Source: Zarea fungicola (lineage: Eukaryota > Ascomycota > Sordariomycetes > Hypocreales > Cordycipitaceae). Taken from it: a DNA stretch of 64,000 bases. Below the pieces are notes generated by a model. The model was not told the origin of the DNA and did not search any database. It saw only the letters and a list, made by a program, of their open reading frames with translations. A program made the position numbers and the translations under genes. Position 1 is the first letter of the stretch. The number at the start of each line of letters is the position of its first letter. Positions 52,605 through 64,000 of the stretch are shown here, in pieces. The stretch is taken from the NCBI GenBank assembly GCA_900169235.1, contig FWCC01000314.1, positions 1 to 64,000 of the forward strand, written 5' to 3'.

Positions 52605-55600
52605 TTACAGCCTGAGCAGCGTCAACATCCAAGTTGCCTTTTGAATCTCCTGCTCCTCCTCGGCAATAACTTCACCAGCCAACCCATCTTGATGCTTTTC
52701 CAGTGGTCTTCGGAGCACCTTCTCAAATGCAGCGGACTGAGTACGCAGCACATCTTCCAGGCCGATAGACTCGGGATCGGAAAGCATCCGATATTCCATT
52801 TTGACATCATCTGTCTGCTGCAAACCAGCTTTCTTACGAAGCTTCTGGACGCGGTTGATCACTTCTCGCGCGAGACCCTCTTGTGCTAGTCCTTCGTAGA
52901 TTTCCACATCCAAAAGGGTTAGGACGTCGCTGTCAGTGTTTGTCTCCCAGGTTTTGGAGGCCTCGTCCTCCTTGACACCTCGCCTGACGACCAGATCACC
53001 CTCCTCGAGTTTAATTCCATCAACTACTATCTCTTTATCGCGCACATACCCCTGACATTGTTCACTCGTTAGGTTAGGGAGTGCCTTCTTCACTCGCACC
53101 ATATCCTTCTTCAACTTCTTGCCAAGAACAGGCCAGTCGGCGGTGACACTGTATTGAACTCCATACTTGGTCTCATCGCTTGTAAGGACCAAGTCTCGTA
53201 CATTCAACTCCTCGGTGATATAGTTTTCCAGTGATTTGACGTCATCAAGGTACTGTTGGTCGTGATGGAGAACTACCAACGTTTTTAGTGGCGTCTTCAG
53301 CCCAATGCTACGACGTTCCCTGGAAACGCGGGCAAGTTCGATAACTTTTTGCATTCTGGACACTCGTCGTTCGACATCAGAGTCAAATAGCTCACGTCGT
53401 ACATCAGGGAATCGAAGGAAGTGAACACTGCGGGGATCTTTGTCTTGGAGATGCTTGGGAATATGGGGCAGTAGGCGGCCGTAAATGTTATCCGTCAAGA
53501 AGGGCGTGAATGGCGCGAGGCCACGGCAAAGTGTAAATAGCACCTCAAACAATGCATTTAGGGCATGCTGCGTGTCTTCAAGACCATTCTCGCCCTTGAG
53601 GCGACGACGATTGAAGCGAATATACCAGTTAGTTGTGTTGTCGATCAGTTCCAGCAAACGGGGAACCACAGTGTATAGACGATAGCCTGCAGCAGATGTT
53701 AGCTACATGCTTATCACACTGCGTAGAATTTACCAACCTTCCATTTCTTTATTGACAAATTCAAGAAGACTTTGACAGCTGGCCAAGATCCAACGATCCA
53801 TAACATTTGTGTTCGTCCTTTCCAAGTCAGGGTTCCACATGTAGTCAACTCCTTCTACCTTTTTGAGAAGTGAAACTTGGCCTTCGAAAAATTTGAAACT
53901 ATTCCAAAGGGGGAGTAGCACTTTCTGCACAACCTCCTTTACACCGGATTCTTTGAAACGGAGGGGCTCTGCCCTTACAACAGGGGAGTTGATGAGATAA
54001 AGGCGGAGTGCATCCGAGCCATACTTCTGCATGACAATCGACGGGTCTGGATAGTTCTTCAAGCGTTTTGACATTTTCTTTCCGTCTTCTGCCAGAACAA
54101 TTCCATTGACCACACAGTTTTTGAACGGAGACTTGCCAAAGAGATGCGTGCCCAAAACTAGAAGAGTATAAAACCAGCCTCGTGTTTGATCGAGGCCTTC
54201 CGCGATGAAGTCACCAGGGAAAGAATCATTGAACTTGTCAACATTTTCGAATGGGTAGTGTTGGCTCGCATACGGCATACTGCCTGATTCAAACCAGCAA
54301 TCAAAAACCTCGTCGACGCGCCTCAACACACCCTTACCCATCTTGCTTGGTATGGTCAGATGATCAATCTTGTCGCGGTGAAGGTCAGTGATTTCACCTT
54401 CATGGCCGCTAAGTTTGATAAGCTCCTCCACACTTCCTATGCACACTCGTTCTTCAAGATCATCGCTGACCCAAAGAGGAATTGGGGTTCCCCAGTATCT
54501 ATTTCGGCCAACATTCCAATCGCGAGCATTCGCAATCCAGTTGGCGAAACGCTTTTCCTTGACAAAGCTTGGAACCCAGTGAGAGTCCTCAATATTTTTT
54601 AGCATGTCTGGTATAATTTCAGGAATACGGATAAACCAAGATGGAACTGCTCTGTAGATGAGTGGTGTGTCTGAGCGAGGACACATAGGATACGAGTGTC
54701 TAATCTGGGACTCGACAACTAAACGTCCGATGTTCTTGAGATGCTTGATGATATGCTTGTCTGCTTCCTTGACATGCATACCAGTGAAGTCTCTGACACG
54801 CTCGGTAAAATGACCCGTGTCATTGATGGGATCCGGCGGTGGGCGAGTCTCGGAAATGATACCGGCTTCGAGAGCAATATTGTAGTCGTCCTCACCATAA
54901 GCAGGAGCTTGGTGAACAATTCCAACACCACTATCAGCCGTGACATAAGTGGCATTCAGAACACGAAACCCGGAGTCTTTGAATTCTTCGTAAAAGTAGT
55001 CGAACAAAGGCTCATATCTCCAGCCAAGCATGTCCTTGCCCTTGATCTTTTCAATGATTTTGAAGTCAGCTTTCTTGGGATCTTTGTAGAGAGTGCCCAG
55101 GAGTTTCTCCAAGAGAATATAAACTTTGCCGGATTTTCCGTCTTGAATTTTGATGTACTCGAAATCTGGGTGCGCAGCCAAACCGGTGTGTGACGGCAGA
55201 GTCCACGGCGTGGTAGTCCAGGCCAGAAGGTTGACATTCGGGTCGTCCAGTAGAGGGAAAGATACCACAACAGCCGGATCTGTAACATCCTGGTAGTTTT
55301 GATTTGCTTCAAAATTGCTCAGTGCGGTTGTTAGCACCGTAGAATAGGGCATAACTCTGTAACCTTGGTATACGCTGCCTTTGTCGAAGAGCTGCTTGAA
55401 AACCCACCAAAGGGTTTCCATGAATTTCGGGTCCATGGTCTGTATTGTATAAGTTAGTCTTGGTTGACACTAATCATTCTCAGCTCTCCGGAAAATGTGC
55501 TGCATATACCTACCTTGTAATCGTTGTCAAAGTCAATCCAACGTCCAAGTCGCTCAATCGTAGTCCTCCACTCAGAGGCGTACCGCATAACAATCGAACG

Positions 55601-55999
55601 GCACTCTTCGTTGTATTTTCCAATACCAAACTCATTTACTGCAGCTTTCCCCGAAATTCCCAGCTTTTTATCAATCTCGTGCTCAATGGGCAGCCCATGG
55701 GTATCCCATCCAAAACGACGTTCGACATGGTACCCTTTCATGGCCCAGTAGCGAGGGATAATGTCTTTGATGGTTGAAGCAAGAAGATGACCATAATGAG
55801 GTAGACCTGTCGCAAAGGGTGGCCCATCGTAGAAAGTGTATCGAGGGAGGTCAGCCGTCAGCTCGAGCTATAACGAGGTTAGATTGTACAGGCCCTGAAA
55901 CTCTGCTCATATGTTGACCCTGACCTGACGGTGAAAGGCATTAAGCTCTCTCCATTTCTCAAGGACAAGTTCCTCCTCCTTCGGAAAATCAATCGACAT
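52605..55999 (-). CDS. ils1: Cytosolic isoleucyl-tRNA synthetase
   Basis: This class I aminoacyl-tRNA synthetase charges tRNA-Ile in the cytosol. The start is the ATG at 55999 ([19 protein letters not shown]). The first intron joins FHRQ to [18 protein letters not shown]. The HIGH motif reads LPHYGHLL in exon 2, and the KMSKS loop reads [12 protein letters not shown] near residue 600. The editing (CP1) domain lies between them ([19 protein letters not shown]). The tRNA-binding part contains [17 protein letters not shown], and the C-terminal eukaryotic extension ends with [12 protein letters not shown]. At least four exons; total about 1,070 aa, the usual cytosolic length. No mitochondrial presequence is seen. 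The gene is divergent from HYM1 across about 1 kb. Confidence 0.97.
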
Positions 56000-57019
56000 G
56001 GCGCGAATTTTTCTTTGCGCGTCTGCTGTTTGTGGTCTCGGATCGCTCACACGGTTGACACCCGACCTCTCGACGAATAATCTACCGAACACAGTCGCGA
56101 CTGGGTTAGATTATCTTCAAGCAGTGCAATTAGATGTATCTGGTATGTCTCCAATCCCTTTTCTGGTTGAGAACGGCTGCAAACAAAACACCAGAGATTT
56201 ACAGAAACTTTTGGAAATCGGTGGGTGAGTCAATGGAACGAGTCACTCTGATGTGGTGGGGTTGTGTCCCCCACCATCGCTGCCCTTCGCCATTAATTTA
56301 TGTACACAGACAAGGAAGGGAGGAGGGGCAGGTGCCCCGCGCCTGCTAACCTCTTAACGATTTAGAAGGCATGTACGCCCTATGTTAGCTAGTACTTTAG
56401 TAGGTACTTTGGTGCCTCTAAATCTTGGGTAGCTACCTAGGTAATTATGTAAGTTACTGTACCATAATAGCGAGTGTCAGGTCTGGTGCCACAAAATGGC
56501 TGCTGTACCTAATAACTACTAACTAAGTAGCCGTGTACAGAAAAGACTCGATTGGATAGGAGGGCAAGTATTGAGTACAAGTTCACGGTTGCATTTTATA
56601 GAATTTAGACTCCGGCTTGCCCAGCTTCCCTCTGTGCTTACATTTTAGCATCAAGCTACTAACGTAGCTACCTAGCATAGCTACCGCTTGGTAGGTATAG
56701 TACCGAGCAAATGCTAATCAGTCCACATCAAAACAGTACCGGCACTTTACCGCCAGGGTTGTTAAGGAGGTACCTACTGTTACGTGCAGGACTGAGGTGA
56801 GGCGCTCTCCTCAGCAACCCCCTGTCTACCTCCGTCTGGTACCAAATAAACATAACATTGCCAAATCATCGATACGGTAAATCTTCGTAACTTCCAACAA
56901 ACAGCACACAGAGAGTTGGTTTGTCGCAGTTCAAGGCACTGCTAACGTCGCTTTTAACTGATAATACTTATACTGAGCCATAGCCTCGCAAGCTGGGATT
57001 GCTGCAAACCGAGTTTCCT
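56000..57019. promoter_or_regulatory. Divergent ILS1/HYM1 promoter with TACCTAGGTA motifs
   Basis: This 1-kb bidirectional promoter carries a dense set of related short words in 56380-56780: TACCTAGGTA (56434-56443, a perfect palindrome), TAGGTAC (56401), TAGCTACCTAG (about 56665), GGTAGGTATAG and GGTACCTACTG. The same word family returns upstream of the Pkh gene. No coding sequence was recognised. Confidence 0.6.
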
Positions 57020-58314
57020 ATGTCTTTCCTCTTCGGTCGCGCCCGAGCTCGTACCGCAGCCGACCTCCCCAAACAGGCTCGCGAGCATGTCCTGAGACTT
57101 GACGGTCCAGCGGGTACCGCAAAGGTGCCGTTCAATAGTATTTTTTTTCCTTTGCTGCGCAATTTACTAACAGATACAAGGCAGAGGAGCTGTCTCGCGT
57201 TCTAGCACAGATGAAAGTTATACTGCAAGGCACTCAAGGTTCATAGCACTATCCCTTCATGTTTTCATGAGCGACAAGCGAACTTTTGAATACTGATCAA
57301 GGTAAACGGACAGAAACCGATAGCTCGCCGGAACAAATATATCAGCTTGTTACCGGAATGATTGACGAAGACCTCCTCCATTTGCTCGCTGTTAATCTAC
57401 ATCGCCTGCCGTTCGAGTCACGAAAAGACACACAAGTCATCTTCTCATACGTATTCAGATTTCGCCCTGCTGCTGCAGCTCCGAAAAGCGACCCCATAGC
57501 GCTATCATACGTCGTCTGCAACCGCCCTCAAGTTCTTGTAGAGTTGTGCCGCGCGTATGAACATAAAGAAAGTGCGACACCAGCTGGGTCAGTTCTTCGA
57601 GAATTGCTGAAAAACGAAGCCGCAGCCGCCGTAATTCTCTATGACGACGGTGATGCGCCAGGATCTAGTGCGAAGGGCCTTAATGCTATCGACAGGGACC
57701 GGCCTCAGAGTGGGAGGGGCATTTTCTGGAGGTTTTTTGACTGGATCAACAAGAGTTCCTTTGAGGTTGCTGCAGATGCATTCACTACTTTTCGAGTAAT
57801 TTGCCTGAATACACGTATATCTGAACTGGATACTAATAGCTATGGTCAGGAGCTTCTAACACGCCACAAAGATCTCGTCCCCCGTTACCTTTCCGCAAAC
57901 TTCGACCTCTTCTTCGACAAATATAATAATACTTTGGTTCAATCGAACAGCTACGTCACAAAACGTCAATCCATCAAGCTTCTTGGCGAAATTCTATTAG
58001 ACCGCTCCAACTACAGTGTCATGACCGCTTATGTTGATAGTGGTGAGCACTTGAAGATATGCATGAATCTACTTAGGGATGATCGAAAAATGGTACAATA
58101 TGAGGGCTTTCATGTTTTCAAGGTCTTTGTCGCCAATCCTCATAAGTCATTGCCAGTCCAAAAGATTCTTTTAATGAACCGTGAGAAACTTCTAGCATTT
58201 TTGTCACATTTCTTGGAGGACCGAACCGATGACGAACAATTCATTGATGAACGAGAGTTTCTAATTAAGCAAATTAGAAATATGCCTCCAACACCAGTTC
58301 CTTCACAGCGATAG
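57020..58314 (+). CDS. hymA: Mo25-like scaffold protein HymA/Hym1
   Basis: Mo25/Hym1 is an armadillo-type scaffold. In yeast it acts in the RAM network with the Cbk1 kinase for polarity and separation; in Aspergillus hymA is needed for conidiophore development. Three exons (57020-57124, 57181-57238, 57302-58314) give 391 aa. The start MSFLFGRARARTAADLPKQ is family-typical. Exon 2 encodes AEELSRVLAQMKVILQGTQ. Later blocks include FSYVFRFRP, SSFEVAADAFTTFR, LFFDKYNNTLVQSNSYVTKR, QSIKLLGEILLDR, MVQYEGFHVFKVFVANP and the C-terminal DERTD-type tail FIDEREFLIKQI, all classic Mo25 signatures. The length equals other fungal orthologs. Confidence 0.96.
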
Positions 58315-58653
58315 AAAACTTAGCAGTCAATGAAGTATATATGACAATTGCAGTTTCTTGTACCTTCAAGTTTTCTTCCATCAGAGACACCGAGATCAGC
58401 AATACACCAAGCCTGGTACATAACACATTCAATACGCCAAGTGTACAGCACCTCTATGCCAAAGCAATTTGACCACAAAGTGATATTTACTTAAATGAAA
58501 TTAATCAGAACGTATTTGTTAATACAAGCCTTACCAGTCCTACAAACGCCAATTCAACCATTACCATCCGTGGCGGATGATTGTAGCTGCGCCAGATTAC
58601 AATCCCATCATCTCCAATCCTTTCATAAGATTCTGTTTATCTCTCCGCCACGT
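58315..58653. other. Convergent 3' region between HYM1 and SNF12
   Basis: The 339 bp between two facing stop codons are expected to hold both 3' UTRs. I see no open frame or structured element of note. Confidence 0.5.
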
Positions 58654-60352
58654 CTATCGCTGTCGAGAAAGTAAAACATTCACACTCTCTCTCGCAGTTT
58701 GTGTTGCCCAAATGCTGCTGCTTCCGCCCCTGCGCCATTCCTCCCCATAACCATTATCGCCTCCATGGGAGCCTTCACCCATAATGACTTCCAAATCTCG
58801 TTTCTGAGAGCTAAGCCAGTTCCTAACAAAAATTGCAGGGTCGTCACCCAGAGATTTCATGAATGTATGCTTCGCCTTTGACGATGATAGGCCTTGCACG
58901 AGTCGCGCGAGTTGTTCATCTAAGCCATTGATGTCTTTGAGCATAGACAAGTATTGAGGGTTGTTGATCAGCTCTTGCAAAGTAATTCGCACCGGGTCGT
59001 CGATGGTAACTTGTACATCATAGATTGTCGGCTGTGGATCTTTATGAAACTCCTGATCAACGCGGATAGTATACGGCAGGCTGACGGGTGGGAGCGGGCG
59101 CAGGTGCTGGGTTACATAGTCATTCAGCATCGGAATGAATCCAACGTCACCTCTTCCAACAATCTAATACTTGTTAGATCTTTACTCGACACCTTCAGAA
59201 TCATATCATGTGTGCAGTGTGACTCTCACCTTCTTCAACAAGTCATCGCAGCGGAAGTTGCGTTTTTCTTCGTCTTCTTGAAGGCCACGCTGCCTGATGT
59301 ACTCCCATAACCCCATCACTGCCTCCTGTTGCGTGCTCTCTTTCATGTCCACGACATCGGCTAGCTCTGGGCTGAGCTGGTATCTATCGGGCGTTTCATG
59401 TCGGATGAGGTTGATTGTAATATTTGCATTTTCATCACCATTTCGCTTAAAAGTGATTTCGTCGAAATCAGCGGCGGGAGAGAGGTTCGAGGCAGAAGGA
59501 TTTCGAAGAGCGGCATCAGGTTTCTTCCAATCAACACTTTGCTCTGCGCCGTTGCGGAAACGCGAACGGTCGAAGTCGACCGACATGGCCTTGAAGAAGT
59601 GAGATAGCTTCAGCTTGCTAGCGGCACCACTTGATTTCTCATTTACGACAGCATCTTCATCCATCATATCCCTAGTATCTTCCTTTGCGGAATCAACAGC
59701 ACTGGACTTCGGTTTATTCTCTTCGGTTTCGTCGTCTAGGAGCCGGCCCTCAATTTTCACGCGGTAGGATGCTTCAACGGCACCTGAGAAGTCAAAGGAA
59801 TCAGAATTCGGGCCATTTCCTTGCCAGACTTGATCTTGCACAGTGTTGCTAATCCATATGCGTAGGGTTTTTGTCAGCTGAGTCAATGTTAGCAACATAA
59901 ATGTCCTCGTAGATAACACATTGTAATATGGCTCACCTTTGTCGCCTGTTGTGTATTGTCAAGCACATCGAGTCGCTTGCGCGTGATAGTTGCATCAAGC
60001 AAACGCTCAATATCCTTAAGTTCCCTGTAACGTTGGGCACTCTCCGGGTTGACGATATTGTCTTCAATGCCGTCAGGAATGTTTTTATCGGTGGGTTTGC
60101 GACTACGTCGTTTTGCGAGTTCAGTCGCCTGGACCTGGGCCTGCTGCTGTTGTGCGATCTGCGCTTGTGTGAGAGGCACAGCTGGGTGAGGGCCGGCGGA
60201 CATCATAGGACCTATAAAAGTTAATGCGACGGCTCAATGCTTGAAACTTCGGAACGCGGGCATTGCAACGAACCAATGCCACCCCGACGAGCAGTCGCAT
60301 GGGGAGACCTTTGCGGTGCTTGCTGCGCATAGGCGCGATACTGCTGTTGCAT
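58654..60352 (-). CDS. snf12: SWI/SNF-type chromatin remodeller subunit Snf12/SMARCD (SWIB domain)
   Basis: This BAF60-class subunit belongs to SWI/SNF or RSC chromatin remodelling complexes (yeast Snf12 and Rsc6, S. pombe Ssr3). The first ATG at 60352 starts a Gln-rich N-terminus (MQQQYRAYAQQAPQRSPHAT). An intron joins GGIG to PMMSAGPHPAVPLTQAQ. Further blocks are AKRRSRKPTDKNIPDGIED, RLLDATITRKRLD, LRIWISNTVQDQVW and the SWIB core: ITINLIRHETPDRYQLSPEL, GLWEYIRQRGLQ and RCDDLLKKIVGRGDVGF, joined across the last intron. The C-terminus (RPLPPVSLPYTIRVDQEF) is also typical. Four exons give about 500 aa. A composite TGAGTCACGTG word lies 110 bp upstream. Confidence 0.94.
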
Positions 60353-61009
60353 GTTTAAGTCGCTTGCTTCGCGGGCTGTTGCTGAAAAGTGTCGTTTTGC
60401 GGCAAGGTGTGATTGTCTGCGCTTCAAGTGGCGTGTCGCGACTCTCTAAATTCAGGGAGCTTGAGTCACGTGCAAGCTTCGTGTTGGTTTGGTTGGTTGG
60501 TGGCATGTATGTATCAGCAGCATATGCAACATATTCCAAAAACCAAAATATTCTAGACAATTAAATATCTATAGTGAAACAAAATCAGAGTTGTTCTTAT
60601 CAAGATAATGGTGCTGTATTTACTGACATCTTTCGCAAAATTTCATAGGTTTTGTGGCGGGATAGTCAGTCTACCTCAAGAGCGCACAAATGCAAAGCCA
60701 ATTCCAGGTAACCATCATTGAAATTTCAGGCATTTATTAGAAAGTGAAGCAGCAGGTAGTAAGGCTAAACATAGAAGCTGATATATCATATCAGCAGCAA
60801 TCAGCCCTTGATTGCCGCAAAGTCGCCATCAAATGCTATAAACAATAATGTCCAAGGAAGTTTGCACTCGCTCAAGGACTCGAGATTCTCACAAATACGC
60901 CATGCTTCGCATGCTAGGATGAACTTCTTAATGGGAAAACTATCAACGCAAGGCGGCTCCTGGTTTGAGTAGCGCATGTACGTAATAAGCTCAATGTGCC
61001 GTCCACTCC
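60353..61009. promoter_or_regulatory. SNF12 promoter and PKH 3' flank
   Basis: The 657 bp between two minus-strand genes include the composite TGAGTCACGTG word near the SNF12 start. No other coding signal is seen. Confidence 0.5.
60462..60472 (+). promoter_or_regulatory. Composite Gcn4-type and E-box site (TGAGTCACGTG)
   Basis: A perfect TGAGTCA (60462-60468), the Gcn4/AP-1 palindromic site, overlaps a perfect CACGTG E-box (60467-60472), 110 bp upstream of the SNF12 ATG. bZIP and bHLH factors (Gcn4/Cpc1, Cbf1-like) bind these words in fungi. Binding here is inference. Confidence 0.45.
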
Positions 61010-63361
61010 TTAGAACGCAGTACCGAGGCCGTTGCGAGATTGTCGTTTACTAAACCGGTTCCTTTTAGGAGTAGGCTCTTCCGAAGTGCTCTGGCCTTTG
61101 GTTAAATGGCCTCGCGAAGGGCGCTCATTAATGCTGAATGAATCTGGCCCATTGGTTCTACCACCAATGGAACTCGATCGGCTTGGGACAGCGGAAGACA
61201 TTTCGGAAAACCCGCTCTCAGCTCCTTGTGCAAGAATGTTCTGAGAGATGGCAAGATCTCTGGCGCGTTCCAAGCTACTTATCCATTCTTCCGTGTATGA
61301 GGCGCCACTTTCGGGAGGTGCTGCGCCTTTAGTCTCCTCAAACGTATACCGGTTTCCGCCCTAGCCGCAAACAGTCAGGGAGAATCACAAGTGATAGCTA
61401 GTAATACTTACTACGTCAACACACCAAACCATTTGGCCCTTTGCGTCCTTCTGTGTATGCCAGCTGCTGTCCGAAGCAAGCAGAGAAAGCTCCTGCTTGG
61501 ATCGCTTCTCCTCACCACCAGCAGGGGCAAGCACAATTCTGCCGCTTGAAGTAACCATAACGAGCCTCTGTCGCTTTTTCGTCGTGCTACCTCCAAAGAA
61601 GCGGGAGAGTTTTTTGTGCCCATCTTCGGCACTCTTGCCGTTGGAGGTATTTTGCAGAGGACTTGATATGACCATCAAATCAGCCAGTTTCAATATCCGT
61701 TCATTGTCCTTCGTAAGGACTGGAGACCACTCAATGTCTAGCTGCGTCGGAGGCGGAAGTTCTGTAATGATTCGACTTGGTCGGGATATTGATTTACCTT
61801 GGTTTATCTGATGACGATGCGGGCTCGTACTGGGGGGATTGTTGGCCAGGTGGCCATTCAGCTGGATGATGGTCGGTTCTTGCGGTGGTACAACATACGG
61901 TCGCAGTCGCGGTGTTTTTGTCCTCCACAAACCCTTTCCAAATTGCTGTCCTTCGAAAAATTCATGATTCTTTATGTGCTCGATCGTTAATCTCCGTGTA
62001 GGATCTAATACCAGGCAGCGCTCAACCAGGTCCCTCGCGGCTGGAGGAAAACCAGCCGGGAACTCATATTCGAGATTAACGATCTTTTGAAAGGTGAGGT
62101 ATTCGCTGCCTGCCTTGAACGGCGGCCTGCCAACTAGTAATTGGAATATGATGCAACCAAATGCCCAGATATCACTTGCTTTCGAGGCCGTTTTGTGTGT
62201 CAAAAGCTCGGGACTCACATACTCTGCCGTGCCAACAAACGACGCCGCTCTGTCTTCCTCGTGGTCGACGCCCCCGACGTCAGGCGGGACCGCATTTTGC
62301 GTATCTCTTGGATCTTTTAGTAGCTTTGCTGTGCCAAAATCGGTGATCTTGACATGCATTTGATTGTCGAGAAGAACATTCTCTGGCTTCAAGTCGCGAT
62401 GGATGACTCCTCGTGAATGCATGTAGTCAATCGCATCGAGAATTTGCGCTCCGTAAAATCGCACACAGTCGACGTCAAAGGTTCCAGTCTTTTTCAAGAC
62501 AGCAAGTAGCTCACCGCCGTTGCAAAGATCCAAAACGTAGTAGAGGGATGCCTCATCTTGGAATGTGTAATAGAGGCGAACAATGCCAGGGTGTTCCGTA
62601 AGCCGGTTGAGGGTATTTTTCTCAATATTGACATACTTAATTTTCTTTTCTTTGATGATGTGTCGTTTTTCAAGCACTTTTATGGCGTACTCCTTGAGCG
62701 TCTGTCGGTCAGTCGCCAGGTAGACGGTGCTGTATGAGCCTTCCCCTAATATACGACCAAATGAGAAGTCTCGAACACCTTTCTTTACTTGGCGTACTAT
62801 CGATCTTCCGCTTGCATCAATTTCCCTTCGAATGCCAATTGCAGCACCGCGATCCTTCCATTCTTCCGCACTGGTTTGGCCGGGGGGGTTCCCCGCATAA
62901 CCAGTTGGCTGTATAGGGTCGCCACGCGAAAACACATCCATATTCCCCCTCGACGTTCTTCTGTTCGGCATGGGCTCGGCTGCTGTGGCGAACGGTGCCT
63001 GTGTCCTTCTCGATAGTTGTTGCTCCGACGACTCGCTGCCGTGATTGGCCTCCGGTACCAGTTGGTTTTGCGTTGTGTTCGGAAATTTGGAAGGCGGAAG
63101 GATTCTATTCGCCTGCGGGTATCCGTACGATGATGTGCGACGTTCAATATTATCTGGGACTGGTTCTTGCGCAATGCTTTCTGAGCCGCTTCTTTGAATT
63201 CTTGTTGCGGCCATTTGTTGTTCTGCTCCCACACTGCCATGGGCGACATTGGCTTGTGCCGTCTGATCCGTTTGGGACGTGTAGTGTTCTAGGATAGAAT
63301 CATCAGGATTGGCTATCCGGAGACCGCCAAGAGCCTGGGAAAGACTCAGGTCCCCATTCAT
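61010..63361 (-). CDS. pkh1: PDK1-type AGC protein kinase Pkh
   Basis: This upstream AGC kinase phosphorylates Ypk, Pkc and Sch9-type kinases and is tied to sphingolipid/eisosome signalling. The first ATG is at 63361 (MNGDLSLSQALGGLRIAN). Two exons (61412-63361, 61010-61360) give 766 aa. The N-terminal ~200 residues are low complexity. The kinase domain (about 205-485) has the glycine loop GEGSYSTVY, ATP Lys in YAIKVLEKR, catalytic loop HRDLKPENVLLD, DFGTAK and the T-loop SFVGTAEYVSPELL. That T-loop sequence and the KKIKYVNIEKNTLNRL helix mark PDK1 orthologs. The C-terminal part is PH-like: VTSSGRIVLAPAGG, MVWCVDVGGNRYTFEET (across the 51-nt intron 61361-61411) and EEWISSLERARD. The tail is Ser/Arg rich. 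Confidence 0.95.
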
Positions 63362-64000
63362 TGCTAGGATTCGTGGGCACCGAGCTGTTTCCTTGGACAA
63401 TTGCCGATACCAGTTCCAACGGATTGATGATGCGTCGATGGTTGGCACCGCCACTCCTTCGTGTCGCTGCTAGCCCAGTAGTTTAGCCATCAACTTGGTA
63501 CCTAGGTACACCATTGGTAAGTGGCACTGATAGGTGGTACTAAGCCAGGCAGTTTGGCGCCTGCCTCGCAGGGAATACAGGGGCCTGCTGGCCTACTCTA
63601 GAGGTAGGCACTTCCTACTACCTTAGCAACTTAGGTAGCAACGTATGTACAGCACTCCCTACTGTGTGGGGCACTTATGTGCATGGGGACACAGTTTATC
63701 GACCAATGAGCTTATGTAATGGAGTGCGGAAGGTCTGTTGCGAGTGTTGGTGGTAATAGCTAGGCACTCTTTTCATGTTATGATACTGCTATCATCTGTC
63801 ACTGTCATGTATCTCGGTTATGTCTGTGGTACGCTATAGCGCATAGCTCGTTTGGTACTGGTTGGTTGCTTCATGTAAGATAGCCTGACTACTGTAATAG
63901 GTTCTCTTGGGGACAGAAGGCTGAGAAGAGACCTCACTTTAGCAAAACACATGGAGCCGCCGCAACAGTGAATACTGCCAGAAAACAAACCATCAAAATT
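63362..64000. promoter_or_regulatory. PKH promoter with GTACCTAGGTAC palindrome
   Basis: This upstream region contains a perfect 12-bp palindrome GTACCTAGGTAC (63498-63509) and more AGGTAG/CTACCT words (about 63600-63640), similar to the ILS1/HYM1 promoter. No gene is visible up to the window edge. Confidence 0.55.

Noticed and set aside
55998..56228. 76-codon plus-strand frame divergent from ILS1
   Set aside because: It overlaps the ILS1 start region on the other strand, lacks a recognisable domain and has no continuing exon I could find.

Overview
This window is a stretch of nuclear genome from a filamentous ascomycete, most likely a Sordariomycete of the order Hypocreales. The evidence is a pentafunctional AROM protein, a fused alpha-beta tryptophan synthase, many short introns (about 48-84 nt) with CTAAC/CTGAC-type branch points, and a secreted GH18 protein very close to Trichoderma Endo T. 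The genus cannot be fixed from sequence alone. I found 17 protein-coding genes and no tRNA, rRNA, CRISPR array or intact transposon. Most genes are multi-exon, and I rebuilt the splicing by reading frame, splice sites and known protein families.

Layout. 1-9.1 kb: an Rpn4-like C2H2 transcription factor (+) and the AROM gene (-). 9.8-18.3 kb: one very large gene (-) for the Ras GTPase-activating protein Ira1/neurofibromin. 19.8-22.1 kb: tryptophan synthase (-), preceded by an AT-rich gap. 22-31 kb: a sparse, accessory-looking block holding a secreted endo-beta-N-acetylglucosaminidase (+), a CHK/APH-type small-molecule kinase (-) and a secreted sulfatase (+). 31.4-42.8 kb: Rat1/Xrn2 (-), Uso1/p115 (+), Prmt3 (+) and an OPT transporter (-). 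43.2-56 kb: Rav1 (-), Sfi1 (-), a tiny twin-CX9C mitochondrial protein like NDUFAF8 (+) and cytosolic isoleucyl-tRNA synthetase (-). 57-63.4 kb: Mo25/HymA (+), Snf12/SMARCD (-) and a PDK1-type kinase, Pkh (-).

How the genes relate. Aro1 and the tryptophan synthase are the entry and last steps of the tryptophan route, but the 8.4-kb Ira1 gene separates them, so this is proximity and not a cluster. Pkh, Ira1 and HymA are signalling and morphogenesis genes. Rat1, Prmt3, Snf12 and IleRS are gene-expression housekeeping. The 25-31 kb block is the only part that looks like lineage-variable secreted-enzyme content. Several neighbours are very tightly packed; the Prmt3 and OPT stop codons are 23 bp apart, tail to tail.

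I did not find a clearly new multi-gene system. The observations most worth checking are the intron-split NDUFAF8-like micro-gene, the Prmt3 zinc finger that has lost its cysteine pair, a GC-AG first intron in IRA1, an in-frame optional intron in USO1, palindromic TACCTAGGTA motifs in promoters, and the secreted glycan-processing block.
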